Source: an uncultured Bacilli bacterium (GTDB lineage Bacteria > Bacillota_I > Bacilli_A > RF39 > UBA660). Taken from it: DNA of 64,000 nucleotides. The stretch lies in contig CAKOOM010000001.1 in the NCBI GenBank assembly GCA_934098395.1, positions 422,386 through 486,385 of the forward strand, given 5' to 3'. Shown here in pieces: positions 1 to 6,665 of the stretch. Under the pieces are notes generated by a model. The model was not told where the DNA came from. It did not search any database and was given only the letters and a program-made list of their open reading frames with translations. Each line of letters starts with the position of its first letter. Position 1 is the first letter of the stretch. The translations under genes and the position numbers were made by a program.

Positions 1-359
1 TGTACATAGGCAGTTTATTTAATTCACTCTTGAATTTTTCATACTTCTCTAATGTTAGGTTATTTATTTTTACATCTCCTAAGTATTTATTGATATATTT
101 ATATAAATTGTTTTTTCTTAAAATTGCTTGTGGTCTAACATAATCTTTTTTCTTTTCAATATATTTATTATATATGTCATCAAAAGTTAAAGATTTTCTT
201 TTGCTTTCACCGACAGTTAATAAAAATTTTGCTTCTTCTTTTGTAGAAAACTTTTTACTTTTCTTTTGTTTTATATTTCCGTAAATATCTCTATAATTAC
301 ATTTAAAGTCCATATTTTATTGTCTTTTGTTTTTTATTTTTTGTCTTATAAACTGGCAT
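1..359 (-). pseudogene. Tyrosine recombinase/integrase, N-terminal part, frameshifted and cut by the window edge
   Basis: Reading leftwards, a good ribosome binding site (AAGGAGTGA) precedes ATG at 359 and the peptide MPVYKTKNKKQKTIKYG, a typical integrase beginning. That frame stops after 18 codons, while the continuation (FKCNYRDIYGN, then a SAM-like core-binding region containing TFDDIYNKYIEKK) lies in a neighbouring frame open from 313 to the window edge. One extra base near 310-316 (for instance in the GG at 310-311) explains the break. The fragment covers the arm-type and core-binding domains; the catalytic domain with its R-H-R-Y residues lies outside. Use of the ATG at 313 is possible, but it has no ribosome binding site. 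The family assignment is fairly secure from the N-terminal pattern. Confidence 0.7.
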
Positions 360-470
360 AAAAATCACTCCTTATTTCAAATTTTATATTGAATTAGGAT
401 TATATTTATGCTATAATTAAATCACATAAAAAATCCTAATCGCACTAGATTAATTTTTTGTGTATTTTGG

Positions 471-504
471 CTAGATACTGTTCCAGCAGTTCTAGTCTTT
501 TTTT
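471..504 (+). terminator. Hairpin followed by a T-run
   Basis: CTAGA-T-ACTG, a six-base loop, then CAGT-TCTAG form a nine-pair stem with one bulge, followed by seven T. The T-run faces right and overlaps the last codons of the leftward antirepressor gene, so it does not terminate that gene in the usual way. It may stop rightward transcription from the integrase side or be a recombination-related structure. Confidence 0.45.
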
Positions 505-1390
505 AATTTGTATCTATTTGTTTTATATTCTCATTGTTTTCTAAATATCTACGATTAATATTATTTTCTTTTGTAATGACATTTCTACCAAGTTCTTTTT
601 CTAAATTATCACGAGTATTTTTAGCAATATTACCTCCTCGTTTGGCAATTTCTTTGTTTTGTGTTAATCCTTGTGGATTATATTTCTTTGCTAATTCTCT
701 TGTGGCAGTTTCGCCAATATCTGTTAATAAGATTTCTAAATCGGACATATTATCTCTTAATGATTCTTTTCTGATTCCTTTATATTCTTTGTATTGACTT
801 GCTTTCATTCCAGACCAAGCATTATATATTTCGTTTGTTAATATACCATATTCCATAGGTTCATTTATGCCTCCAGATTTCCATACATCTGTTAATTGAA
901 ATCTATGTAATTGACCTTTTAATCTTTTTTCAATCCAAGCATCACTATATCCTTGTGATTTATAAATCATAATACTTCTATCAATTGCTTTTGACGGATC
1001 AAAGGTTTCATCAATTTTTTCACTACCAACTTGGGCTAACCAAAGTTTAAAGGGTTCTGCTTTGGGACTAGGTACACTTTGTATAAGTCTTAATATTCCT
1101 TTGGTATCTAATACATCAGTGTTATAAAATTTTCCATCTGCTGATTGCATTTTCAGTTGACTACAAATTGTAGCCAACTCAGAACCTTCATTTTTTAATC
1201 TTGTTTTAAGAACACTCCAATATTTCCTTGGATTTAAGCTGTCGGTTAATGCTTTGATAACATCGACAACACTAAAATAGTAATCTTCTTTTTCAACATC
1301 CCATTTTGTTCTAATATTTGTGTTTTCAAATATTCTTATAATATTTTTCTTTTCATTTAATTCATTCTTCTCTTTGACTTCTGTATCCAT
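503..1390 (-). CDS. BRO-N / DinD-like phage antirepressor
   Basis: This intact 295-residue protein has a BRO-type N-terminal DNA-binding domain (about residues 15-120, with KYWSVLKTRL and DTKGILRLIQSVPSPKAEPFK) and a DinD-like C-terminal half (EYGILTNEIYNAWSG, NMSDLEILLTDIGETATRELAK). Such proteins occur in prophages and integrative elements and are usually called antirepressors; a link to DNA-damage induction is known for DinD. The start follows AAAGGAAG. It lies downstream of the broken repressor and small membrane gene on the same strand, so it may have been expressed with them. It shows no frameshift, unlike its neighbours. The exact target is unknown. Confidence 0.8.
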   Translation of the reverse strand: MDTEVKEKNELNEKKNIIRIFENTNIRTKWDVEKEDYYFSVVDVIKALTDSLNPRKYWSVLKTRLKNEGSELATICSQLKMQSADGKFYNTDVLDTKGILRLIQSVPSPKAEPFKLWLAQVGSEKIDETFDPSKAIDRSIMIYKSQGYSDAWIEKRLKGQLHRFQLTDVWKSGGINEPMEYGILTNEIYNAWSGMKASQYKEYKGIRKESLRDNMSDLEILLTDIGETATRELAKKYNPQGLTQNKEIAKRGGNIAKNTRDNLEKELGRNVITKENNINRRYLENNENIKQIDTN

Positions 1391-1437
1391 TTCATACTTC
1401 CTTTCTATATTTTAAAAATACCTGTATTAGCATATTT

Positions 1438-1810
1438 TTAAGCATTTTTTTTGATTATCTTATAAACTATATATGCAATTAGTGCAAAAGAGAAAAATGT
1501 CATCCAGTTGTCATAATTATCGTTTTCCTTTTTAGTTTTTCATTTTCTTCTTCTAGTTCTCGAATTTTATCTTCTAATTCCGAGGTATTGTTACCATAAT
1601 TTGAAGTGTCGGTTAATTCATATTCATTATCGTAACTTCCACAATTACAACTTGGACTATAAGTTCCATCGTTGCATACCCATTTTCCTACATTGGTATC
1701 ACAATATGCTTGTCCTCCGCGCCAAGAACAACAACCACTTCCAGCATCGACTTTATATGGTATCAATATAATAATTGCTATTATTATAATTATTAAAATC
1801 TTTTTTTCAT
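1438..1810 (-). pseudogene. Secreted Cys-rich, coiled-coil, membrane-anchored small protein with two frameshifts
   Basis: Three frames together give one sensible protein. An ATG at 1810 after AGGGAG opens a signal peptide (MKKKILIIIII-like) if the A7 tract at 1801-1807 is read as A8. The middle frame, open to 1500, has a Cys-rich module (SGCCSWRGGQAYC, then VCNDGTYSPSCNC) and a leucine-zipper-like coil (ELEDKIRELEEENEKL). The tail (DNWMTFFSFALIAYIVYKI) is a membrane segment in a third frame, reached if the A5 tract at 1529-1533 gains a base. As written, only an 88-residue middle piece starting with TTG is open. The reconstructed protein would be about 123 residues. Causes may be decay, assembly error or slippage; the function is unknown. 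Confidence 0.6.
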
Positions 1811-1826
1811 TATACTCCCTTTTTAA

Positions 1827-2197
1827 TTATTTATCTTTCTTTATTATAAAATCCTTATTTGCTATTGCAAAATCAATTAGTTTTTTTGCATCTTCTTCTG
1901 TAATGCTTTCATCTGCTAAACCTTTATTCTTTAATAATTGTTTATAATTTTCATTGTTTTCCTCGTTAGGAGCAGTTTCTATGTTGATTGTTCTTAAATC
2001 TTTGCTAACTAGATCGTACAATGAAACGTTCAATGCATCTGCAATTTTAATAGCATTGTCTATTGTTGTTTCAATTTCATTGTTTTCGATTCTAGAAACT
2101 GTAGAACGATCTATTCCAACTTATCAGCCAAACCTTGCTGAGAAATTCCATTTTTCGTTCTTAAAAATTTAATATTATTATTTAAAAATTCAGCCAT
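1827..2197 (-). pseudogene. XRE-family repressor, frameshifted in the HTH
   Basis: The ATG at 2197 follows GAGGAGG. The first frame gives an XRE helix-turn-helix start (NNNIKFLRTKNGISQQGLAD) but stops after 28 codons. The remainder (IDRSTVSRIENNEIETT, then ALNVSLYDLVSK) continues in another frame to the stop at 1827. Adding one G to the GG at 2116-2117 (minus strand) restores a continuous protein of about 122 residues. It would be the CI-like repressor of the element, divergent from the Cro-like gene at 2291 and sharing its operator region. As sequenced, the repressor cannot be made in full length from one frame. Confidence 0.75.
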
Positions 2198-2245
2198 CTT
2201 ATTCCTCCTCTTTGTTAAATTATAGCATAAAAAAACAACTTTTTT

Positions 2246-2268
2246 TGTGTAAATTTGCACACTATAAT
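2246..2268 (+). promoter_or_regulatory. Operator palindrome and -10 box between divergent XRE genes
   Basis: TGTGTAAATTTGCACA at 2246-2261 is a 16-base palindrome with one mismatched pair. It ends just before a perfect -10 box TATAAT (2263-2268) that serves the rightward XRE gene. A second TATAAT on the minus strand (2219-2224) can serve the leftward gene. The placement fits repressor binding that blocks RNA polymerase. Confidence 0.55.
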
Positions 2269-2290
2269 GGGGTTAGTTAGGAGGGATAAG

Positions 2291-2524
2291 ATGCAAAATG
2301 CTATAGGAAAAGAATTGAAAATTATTAGAATAAGAAATAATTTAAGACTTGAAGATGTAGCTGATGATTTAGATATTAATCGAGAAACACTTAGAAGATA
2401 TGAAAATAATTCAAATGGATTATCGGTTGAAAGACTTGAAGAATTATTAAACTTTTATAAAGTAGATAAATCAATTTTTTTTGAAAACGTATGTGCAAAT
2501 AAGCATGGTAAAAAAGAAAAATAG
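2291..2524 (+). CDS. Cro-like XRE-family DNA-binding protein
   Basis: This 77-residue protein is almost entirely one XRE helix-turn-helix domain: GKELKIIRIRNNLRLEDVADDLDINRETLRRYENN, followed by helices ending near KVDKSIFFEN. I chose ATG 2291 because TAGGAGGG lies five bases upstream; an upstream in-frame start at 2255 sits before this site and overlaps the promoter. It is divergent from the broken repressor at 2197 and follows the operator at 2246, which fits a Cro-type or early regulator of the element. The gene is intact. Confidence 0.8.
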   Translation: MQNAIGKELKIIRIRNNLRLEDVADDLDINRETLRRYENNSNGLSVERLEELLNFYKVDKSIFFENVCANKHGKKEK

Positions 2525-2533
2525 GAAATAGAA

Positions 2534-2653
2534 ATGTATGACGGCAAATATGAAAAAATATTGCTAATACTTTTATCAATACAATTAGTACTTGCAATAT
2601 TTATAATAATAGGAAGTATAGTAGCAATGATTTTAAAATTTAAAGGACTTTAA
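2534..2653 (+). CDS. 39-residue single-span membrane protein
   Basis: A short reading frame begins nine bases after the XRE gene and encodes a charged N-terminus (MYDGKYEKI), a hydrophobic span (ILLILLSIQLVLAIFIIIGSI) and a basic end (KFKGL). It overlaps the end of the convergent gene at 2650 by four bases. The upstream GGAAATAGAA is a modest ribosome binding site. The length and topology resemble small membrane proteins often found beside element regulators. The function is unknown. Confidence 0.45.
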   Translation: MYDGKYEKILLILLSIQLVLAIFIIIGSIVAMILKFKGL

Positions 2654-3183
2654 CTAATTCTTTTAATTAGTTCTTGTATGGAATTAGCTATCACTTTTAG
2701 TTCATTACCATTAATACTTTGTTTGGTGTAAGTAACACCATAATCTTGCTGAAGGTTAATTGTGAAAATTTCAGAATGTTTCTTTTTGCCACTTAAATAA
2801 TCAATTTTAAAAGAAATAGCTTCGATTCCAGAACATTTGCTTCTAATAGGTAATTTATAAAATTGATTTGGTGCAATATAAGAATCGTTTAAATATTCTA
2901 AAGCTTTATTAAGATTCAAGTCGCTAAGTTTATTGATACTTTCCTGATCATATGTTAACGATGTTATATGTGCGGTTGTATTACCACCGTTTTTGATAAC
3001 TAAATATTCAACAGGACTATTAATATTTATAACTTCTTTATACATCATAATAAATGCTTTTTTAGATGATTCAATTATTTGATTATTTTGAATCAAAACT
3101 ATCACTATTGAAATAGTAGAAATTATTGCTAATACACCAGAAGATATCGCAACCCATAATTGTATTGTATCACTTACTGTCAT
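2650..3183 (-). CDS. Hypothetical membrane-anchored protein
   Basis: This protein has 177 residues. An N-terminal membrane span at about residues 10-30 (VAISSGVLAIISTISIVIVLI) is followed by a soluble domain predicted to be beta-rich (EYLVIKNGGNTTAHITSLTYD, FTINLQQDYGV). I do not recognise a named family; single-span proteins of this size occur as cargo in integrative elements. The start follows GAGAGGTG. It is convergent with the small membrane gene and divergent from the excisionase-like gene. The reading frame is intact. Confidence 0.55.
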   Translation of the reverse strand: MTVSDTIQLWVAISSGVLAIISTISIVIVLIQNNQIIESSKKAFIMMYKEVININSPVEYLVIKNGGNTTAHITSLTYDQESINKLSDLNLNKALEYLNDSYIAPNQFYKLPIRSKCSGIEAISFKIDYLSGKKKHSEIFTINLQQDYGVTYTKQSINGNELKVIANSIQELIKRIS

Positions 3184-3286
3184 ATAAATACACCTCTCTT
3201 TCTTTATAACTTTATATTATAAGTGAGGTAAAAACAAAAGTAAATAAAAAGATGCTGAAACATCTATCTAGTGCGAAAGGAGAAAA

Positions 3287-3565
3287 ATGGGAAAGAGTAA
3301 AAAAAGACCTGTCTATGATTACATTGAACAGGAAAAAATTCTTAATAAACCTTGGTTAAGTACTGAGGATTTAAAAATTATATTACCGCTCGGAGAAAAT
3401 GCAATAAATGATTTTAGAAAATCTGTTTGCGATGAAATGGAAGAAAATAATGAATTTTATTTTAAAACAAGACCTATATTAATTCCTACTAAAAAGGTAG
3501 TAGAAAAATTAAATATAGATGTCGCCTTAATAAGAAGAGTGGCAAGTAAAATGAGAAAGGGTTAA
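3287..3565 (+). CDS. Excisionase-like DNA-binding protein (probable)
   Basis: This basic 92-residue protein contains a likely helix-turn-helix (PWLSTEDLKIILPLGENAINDFRKSV) and a short wing-like region (FYFKTRPILIPTKKVVEKLNID), a pattern seen in excisionases and MerR-like small regulators of integrative elements. A strong site, AAAGGAG, precedes the ATG. A short hairpin (AGATG...CATCT, 3250-3265) lies just upstream. The gene is four bases from the helicase remnant at 3570. The Xis assignment rests on size, context and the HTH-like pattern, so it is tentative. Confidence 0.45.
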   Translation: MGKSKKRPVYDYIEQEKILNKPWLSTEDLKIILPLGENAINDFRKSVCDEMEENNEFYFKTRPILIPTKKVVEKLNIDVALIRRVASKMRKG

Positions 3566-3569
3566 TATA

Positions 3570-3788
3570 ATGAAATTTATTAAAAAAATAAAGCGGGATA
3601 GTTCTTTAAATGGAATAAATAAAATAGCTAAAGAACAGGGAAGAGATGTTGCTTATAAAATTGCAGATAAGATTATAAAAAATACATATAAAACGTTAAT
3701 GACTAGGGGAATGAAGGGTTGTTATGTTTATTGTGTAGATAAAAATTTAAGTAATTATATAAAGAAAAGTATAAAGCAAGAGAATTAA
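3570..3788 (+). pseudogene. C-terminal fragment of a DUF2075-type DNA/RNA helicase
   Basis: The 72-residue product contains IIKNTYKTLMTRGMKGCYVY, which matches the last conserved helicase motif of DUF2075 proteins (normally several hundred residues, with Walker motifs and often a GIY-YIG nuclease), followed by the usual short tail. No Walker A or B motif is present upstream. The fragment begins four bases after the excisionase-like gene and has its own ATG, so it may be translated, but it can only be a scrap of the parent protein. I infer a deletion that joined the element's early genes to the end of an accessory gene. Confidence 0.6.
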
Positions 3789-3799
3789 TTATTATATAG

Positions 3800-3821
3800 A
3801 AGTCCTTAGGGGCTTTTTTTT
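3800..3821 (+). terminator. Rho-independent terminator after the element genes
   Basis: AAGTCC, a short TTA(G) loop and GGGGCTT form a six- to seven-pair stem followed by eight T. It separates the element genes from ackA. Confidence 0.75.
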
Positions 3822-3858
3822 ATTCCTTTTTATGATATAATTAATATAGGTGATATAT

Positions 3859-5067
3859 ATGAAAGATAAATATTTAGTGGTTAATTGTGGTAGTTCTTCA
3901 TTGAAGTTTTCTTTATATGAGATGCCAACTGAAAATGAATTGATTAATGGTTATATTGAAAAGATTGGGTTTGAAGATAGTTTTTGGACTATTAAGTATA
4001 ATGGTAGTAAAATTAGAAAAAGTAAGTATATTGAGGATCATGGGGATGCCGTATCGGTAATGATAGATGAGTTACTAGAAAACAAAGTAATTGATTCGCT
4101 TGATGAGATTAAAGGAATAGGACATCGGGTATTACATGGAGGAGAGAAGTATAATGATTCGGTAATAATTGATGAGAATGTACTTTTAGATATTGTTAAG
4201 CTTACTAATTTAGGACCATTACATCATCCGGGAGAGATTGCTGGTATTAGAGCTATGAGAGATAGTATTCCTAGTGCGGTAAATGTAGCTGTTTTTGATA
4301 CGGCTTTTCATCAAACAATGCCAAAGGAAAATTATATATATGCATTACCTTATGAATGGTATGAAAAGTATAAAGTTAGGAGATATGGTTTTCATGGTAC
4401 CAGTCATAAATATATTACAATGATGATGAAGGAGAAACTTGGACGAGATGATGTTAATTTAATAATATGTCATGTTGGTAGTGGTGCTAGTATTACTTGT
4501 ATTAGAGATGGAAAATGTTTTGATACATCAATGGGACTTACACCATTAGATGGATTGATAATGGGAACGCGTTCTGGTGAAGTTGATCCGTCAATTATTA
4601 AATTCATGGCTGATGAAGCAGGTATGAATGTTGATTATATTACAGATATTCTTAATAAAAAGAGTGGTTTGTTAGGAATATGTGGTAAAAATGATTTTAG
4701 AGATGTTGTGGCATTAAGTAATGCTGGTGATGAGCGAGGAAGACTTGCTTATAAAATGTTTATGGATGCGATTATTAAACATATAGCAGAATATTATTTT
4801 GAATTAGAAGGTAAGTTAGATGCGATAGTATTTTGTGCTGGTGTTCTTGAGAATAATGTTATGTTAAGAGAAGATATTATAAATAGTTTATCACATTGTA
4901 TGAGTCTTAAATTAGATAAAGAGAGTAATGATAATATTGGTTATGGCCATGATGAATCTGAAGGAATTATTACTACCAAGGATTCAGATATTTCAGTATA
5001 TGTACTTCCAACAAATGAAGAGGTAATGATTGTTAGAGATACATATAGATTAATAAATAGTTGTTAG
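3859..5067 (+). CDS. ackA: Acetate kinase
   Basis: AckA interconverts acetyl phosphate plus ADP with acetate plus ATP, a main energy-yielding step in fermenters. The 402-residue length is normal. Visible signatures are NCGSSSLK near the start, GHRVLHGGEKY, LGPLHHP, DTAFHQTMP, the catalytic-site motif RRYGFHGTSHKYI, HVGSGASI and DTSMGLTPLDGLIMGTRSGEVDP. I chose ATG 3859 because AGGTGA lies five bases upstream; the GTG at 3850 overlaps that site. A TATAAT at 3836-3841 is the likely -10 box. No pta gene is adjacent. With the arginine deiminase operon it suggests reliance on substrate-level phosphorylation. Confidence 0.97.
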   Translation: MKDKYLVVNCGSSSLKFSLYEMPTENELINGYIEKIGFEDSFWTIKYNGSKIRKSKYIEDHGDAVSVMIDELLENKVIDSLDEIKGIGHRVLHGGEKYNDSVIIDENVLLDIVKLTNLGPLHHPGEIAGIRAMRDSIPSAVNVAVFDTAFHQTMPKENYIYALPYEWYEKYKVRRYGFHGTSHKYITMMMKEKLGRDDVNLIICHVGSGASITCIRDGKCFDTSMGLTPLDGLIMGTRSGEVDPSIIKFMADEAGMNVDYITDILNKKSGLLGICGKNDFRDVVALSNAGDERGRLAYKMFMDAIIKHIAEYYFELEGKLDAIVFCAGVLENNVMLREDIINSLSHCMSLKLDKESNDNIGYGHDESEGIITTKDSDISVYVLPTNEEVMIVRDTYRLINSC

Positions 5068-5073
5068 TAATGG

Positions 5074-5106
5074 AATAGTGTTAAACGATGTTTAATGCTA
5101 TTTTTT
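5074..5106 (+). terminator. Terminator of ackA
   Basis: AATAG and TTAAAC pair with GTTTAA and CTATT around a GAT loop with a two-base internal mismatch, followed by six T. Confidence 0.75.
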
Positions 5107-5120
5107 GTGTTATAATAGAA

Positions 5121-5182
5121 ATGCAACCGATAATTTACAAAAAACAACTACTAGTTGGTGGAATGCAACCGGTTATTATAAT
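5121..5182 (+). promoter_or_regulatory. Putative autoregulatory region of the XRE-ABC operon
   Basis: ATGCAACCG occurs twice, at 5121-5129 and 5163-5171, spaced 42 bases start to start (about four helical turns). Between them lies the 13-base perfect palindrome CAACTACTAGTTG (5145-5157). A TATAAT at 5177-5182 and another at 5111-5116 give possible -10 boxes. Such paired sites before an HTH gene suggest autoregulation. Confidence 0.5.
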
Positions 5183-5204
5183 AAAATGGCGATGAGGTGT
5201 GAAA

Positions 5205-6626
5205 ATGGAATTTAATGAAAAATTACAAAAATTAAGAAAAGAACATAATATAACTCAGGAAGGTTTGGCAGATAAGTTAAATGTTAGTAGACAAGCTGTT
5301 AGTAAGTGGGAATCTGGTAGTGCTTATCCAGATATGGAAAAGTTAATATCACTTAGTAGAATTTTTAATATTAGTTTAGATGATCTTGTTAATGATAAGA
5401 AATTAGTATCTAAAGAGAAATGCGTTAAAAAGATGTATTTTAAGGATATGATAGATAAGGTAATAGAATTTATTTCTAAATCTATTAATATGTTTTGGTC
5501 AATGAAATTTAGTGAGAAGATAAAGTTTTTATTTGAAATGGGAATAATTGTTTTAATGACTTTATTAATTGCTTATGTTACTACGGAGATTATTTGTTCG
5601 ATATTTAGAGAGATTTTGGCAGTTTTACCTAGTGATATATATATATTTATTATGACTTTGATTAGTTCTTTGTTATCTATTATATGGATGATTTTAGGGG
5701 TAATAGTTGTTATTAAGGTATTTAAGGATAGATATTTAGATTATTATTTAGTAGTAGATAACGATATGGAAATGGATATAGATAAAGATATAAATGATAA
5801 GAATGAATTAGTAGAAAAAGAAAATATTCAGAATAAATTTACTAGAGAAAAGAAAGAGTATAAAGTAATTATTAGGGATCCGGATGATAGTAAATCTAAT
5901 GTCTTTGATAAGTTGTTAAAGATATGTATTAATTTATTTAAATGCTTTTTGTTGTTTGTAGCAATACCAGTAATAATTTTATTTGTATTTTTAGTTGGAT
6001 GTATGATAGTAGATTTATTTTATGTTAAATATGGATTATTATTTGTTGGAGCAGGTATTTCAATAGTTGGTGCTATAGTATTTGTGTATTTATTTATAGA
6101 GTTTATTTATAATGTTATTTTTAATAGAAAACATGCATTTAGTAGGATATTTATTATGCTTATTATTAGTATATCTTTTGTGGGAATAGGACTTGGTTTA
6201 TCGACATATTCACTTAGTACATATGATTATATTTATAGTGATGAGATAAATAATAAGAAGGATAGTCATATAATTGAAATGGATGATGAATTAGTTTTGA
6301 TGAATATGGATGGTTTACTAGATAAGATAGTTATTGATAATAATAGAAATGATATTAAGATAGATATTAAGACAAGCGATTGTGTGGATGTATATGTATA
6401 TTCATATATGAGTGAAGATAGTGATGGTAATAGTTATAAGATAATACATATTAATGATAATAGGTATGGGTATGATTATTTTAAAATGGTAGTTAAATAT
6501 TTAACGAATAAGGAAATAGTTGTTAATAATGATGGTTTATATGAAATAGATAAGATATATATATCAGAAGATAACTTGACAAAAATAAAGAAAAATTATG
6601 AGAGATATATGAATGATTATGAATAA
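5205..6626 (+). CDS. Membrane-bound XRE-family regulator
   Basis: This 473-residue protein begins with an XRE helix-turn-helix (about residues 1-65, EKLQKLRKEHNITQEGLADK and VSRQAVSKWESGSAYPDMEKL). Several membrane spans follow: two at about residues 105-175, more at about 245-310 and one near 325-345. The C-terminal stretch of about 120 residues should lie outside the cell. This layout suggests direct coupling of an envelope signal to transcription. ATG 5205 follows GAGGTG. It is 39 bases upstream of two fused ABC transporters, probably its targets. The upstream direct repeats may be its binding sites. The ligand is unknown. Confidence 0.75.
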   Translation: MEFNEKLQKLRKEHNITQEGLADKLNVSRQAVSKWESGSAYPDMEKLISLSRIFNISLDDLVNDKKLVSKEKCVKKMYFKDMIDKVIEFISKSINMFWSMKFSEKIKFLFEMGIIVLMTLLIAYVTTEIICSIFREILAVLPSDIYIFIMTLISSLLSIIWMILGVIVVIKVFKDRYLDYYLVVDNDMEMDIDKDINDKNELVEKENIQNKFTREKKEYKVIIRDPDDSKSNVFDKLLKICINLFKCFLLFVAIPVIILFVFLVGCMIVDLFYVKYGLLFVGAGISIVGAIVFVYLFIEFIYNVIFNRKHAFSRIFIMLIISISFVGIGLGLSTYSLSTYDYIYSDEINNKKDSHIIEMDDELVLMNMDGLLDKIVIDNNRNDIKIDIKTSDCVDVYVYSYMSEDSDGNSYKIIHINDNRYGYDYFKMVVKYLTNKEIVVNNDGLYEIDKIYISEDNLTKIKKNYERYMNDYE

Positions 6627-6665
6627 TTATAGATAGATGATATAATTAATTAGGGAGGATATTTA

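Larger units (their letters stand above)
1..3830. mobile_element. Remnant of an integrative element or prophage (left end outside the window)
   Basis: This block combines a tyrosine integrase start, a BRO/DinD-type antirepressor, a divergent pair of XRE regulators, an excisionase-like gene and small membrane proteins, which is the layout of a lysogeny or integration module. No structural, replication or conjugation genes follow; the chromosomal ackA begins at 3859. At least four single-base frameshifts lie between 300 and 2200, and the last gene is only the end of a helicase. I infer a decayed, truncated element. The right limit is set by gene content, not by an attachment site, which I could not identify. 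Confidence 0.7.

Noticed and set aside
534..797. Rightward frame opposite the antirepressor gene
   Set aside because: The leftward gene is clearly a BRO/DinD-type protein with a ribosome binding site; the rightward frame has neither.
1672..2172. Two rightward frames over the broken element genes
   Set aside because: They are complementary to the recognisable Cys-rich and XRE pseudogene sequences and have no start signals.
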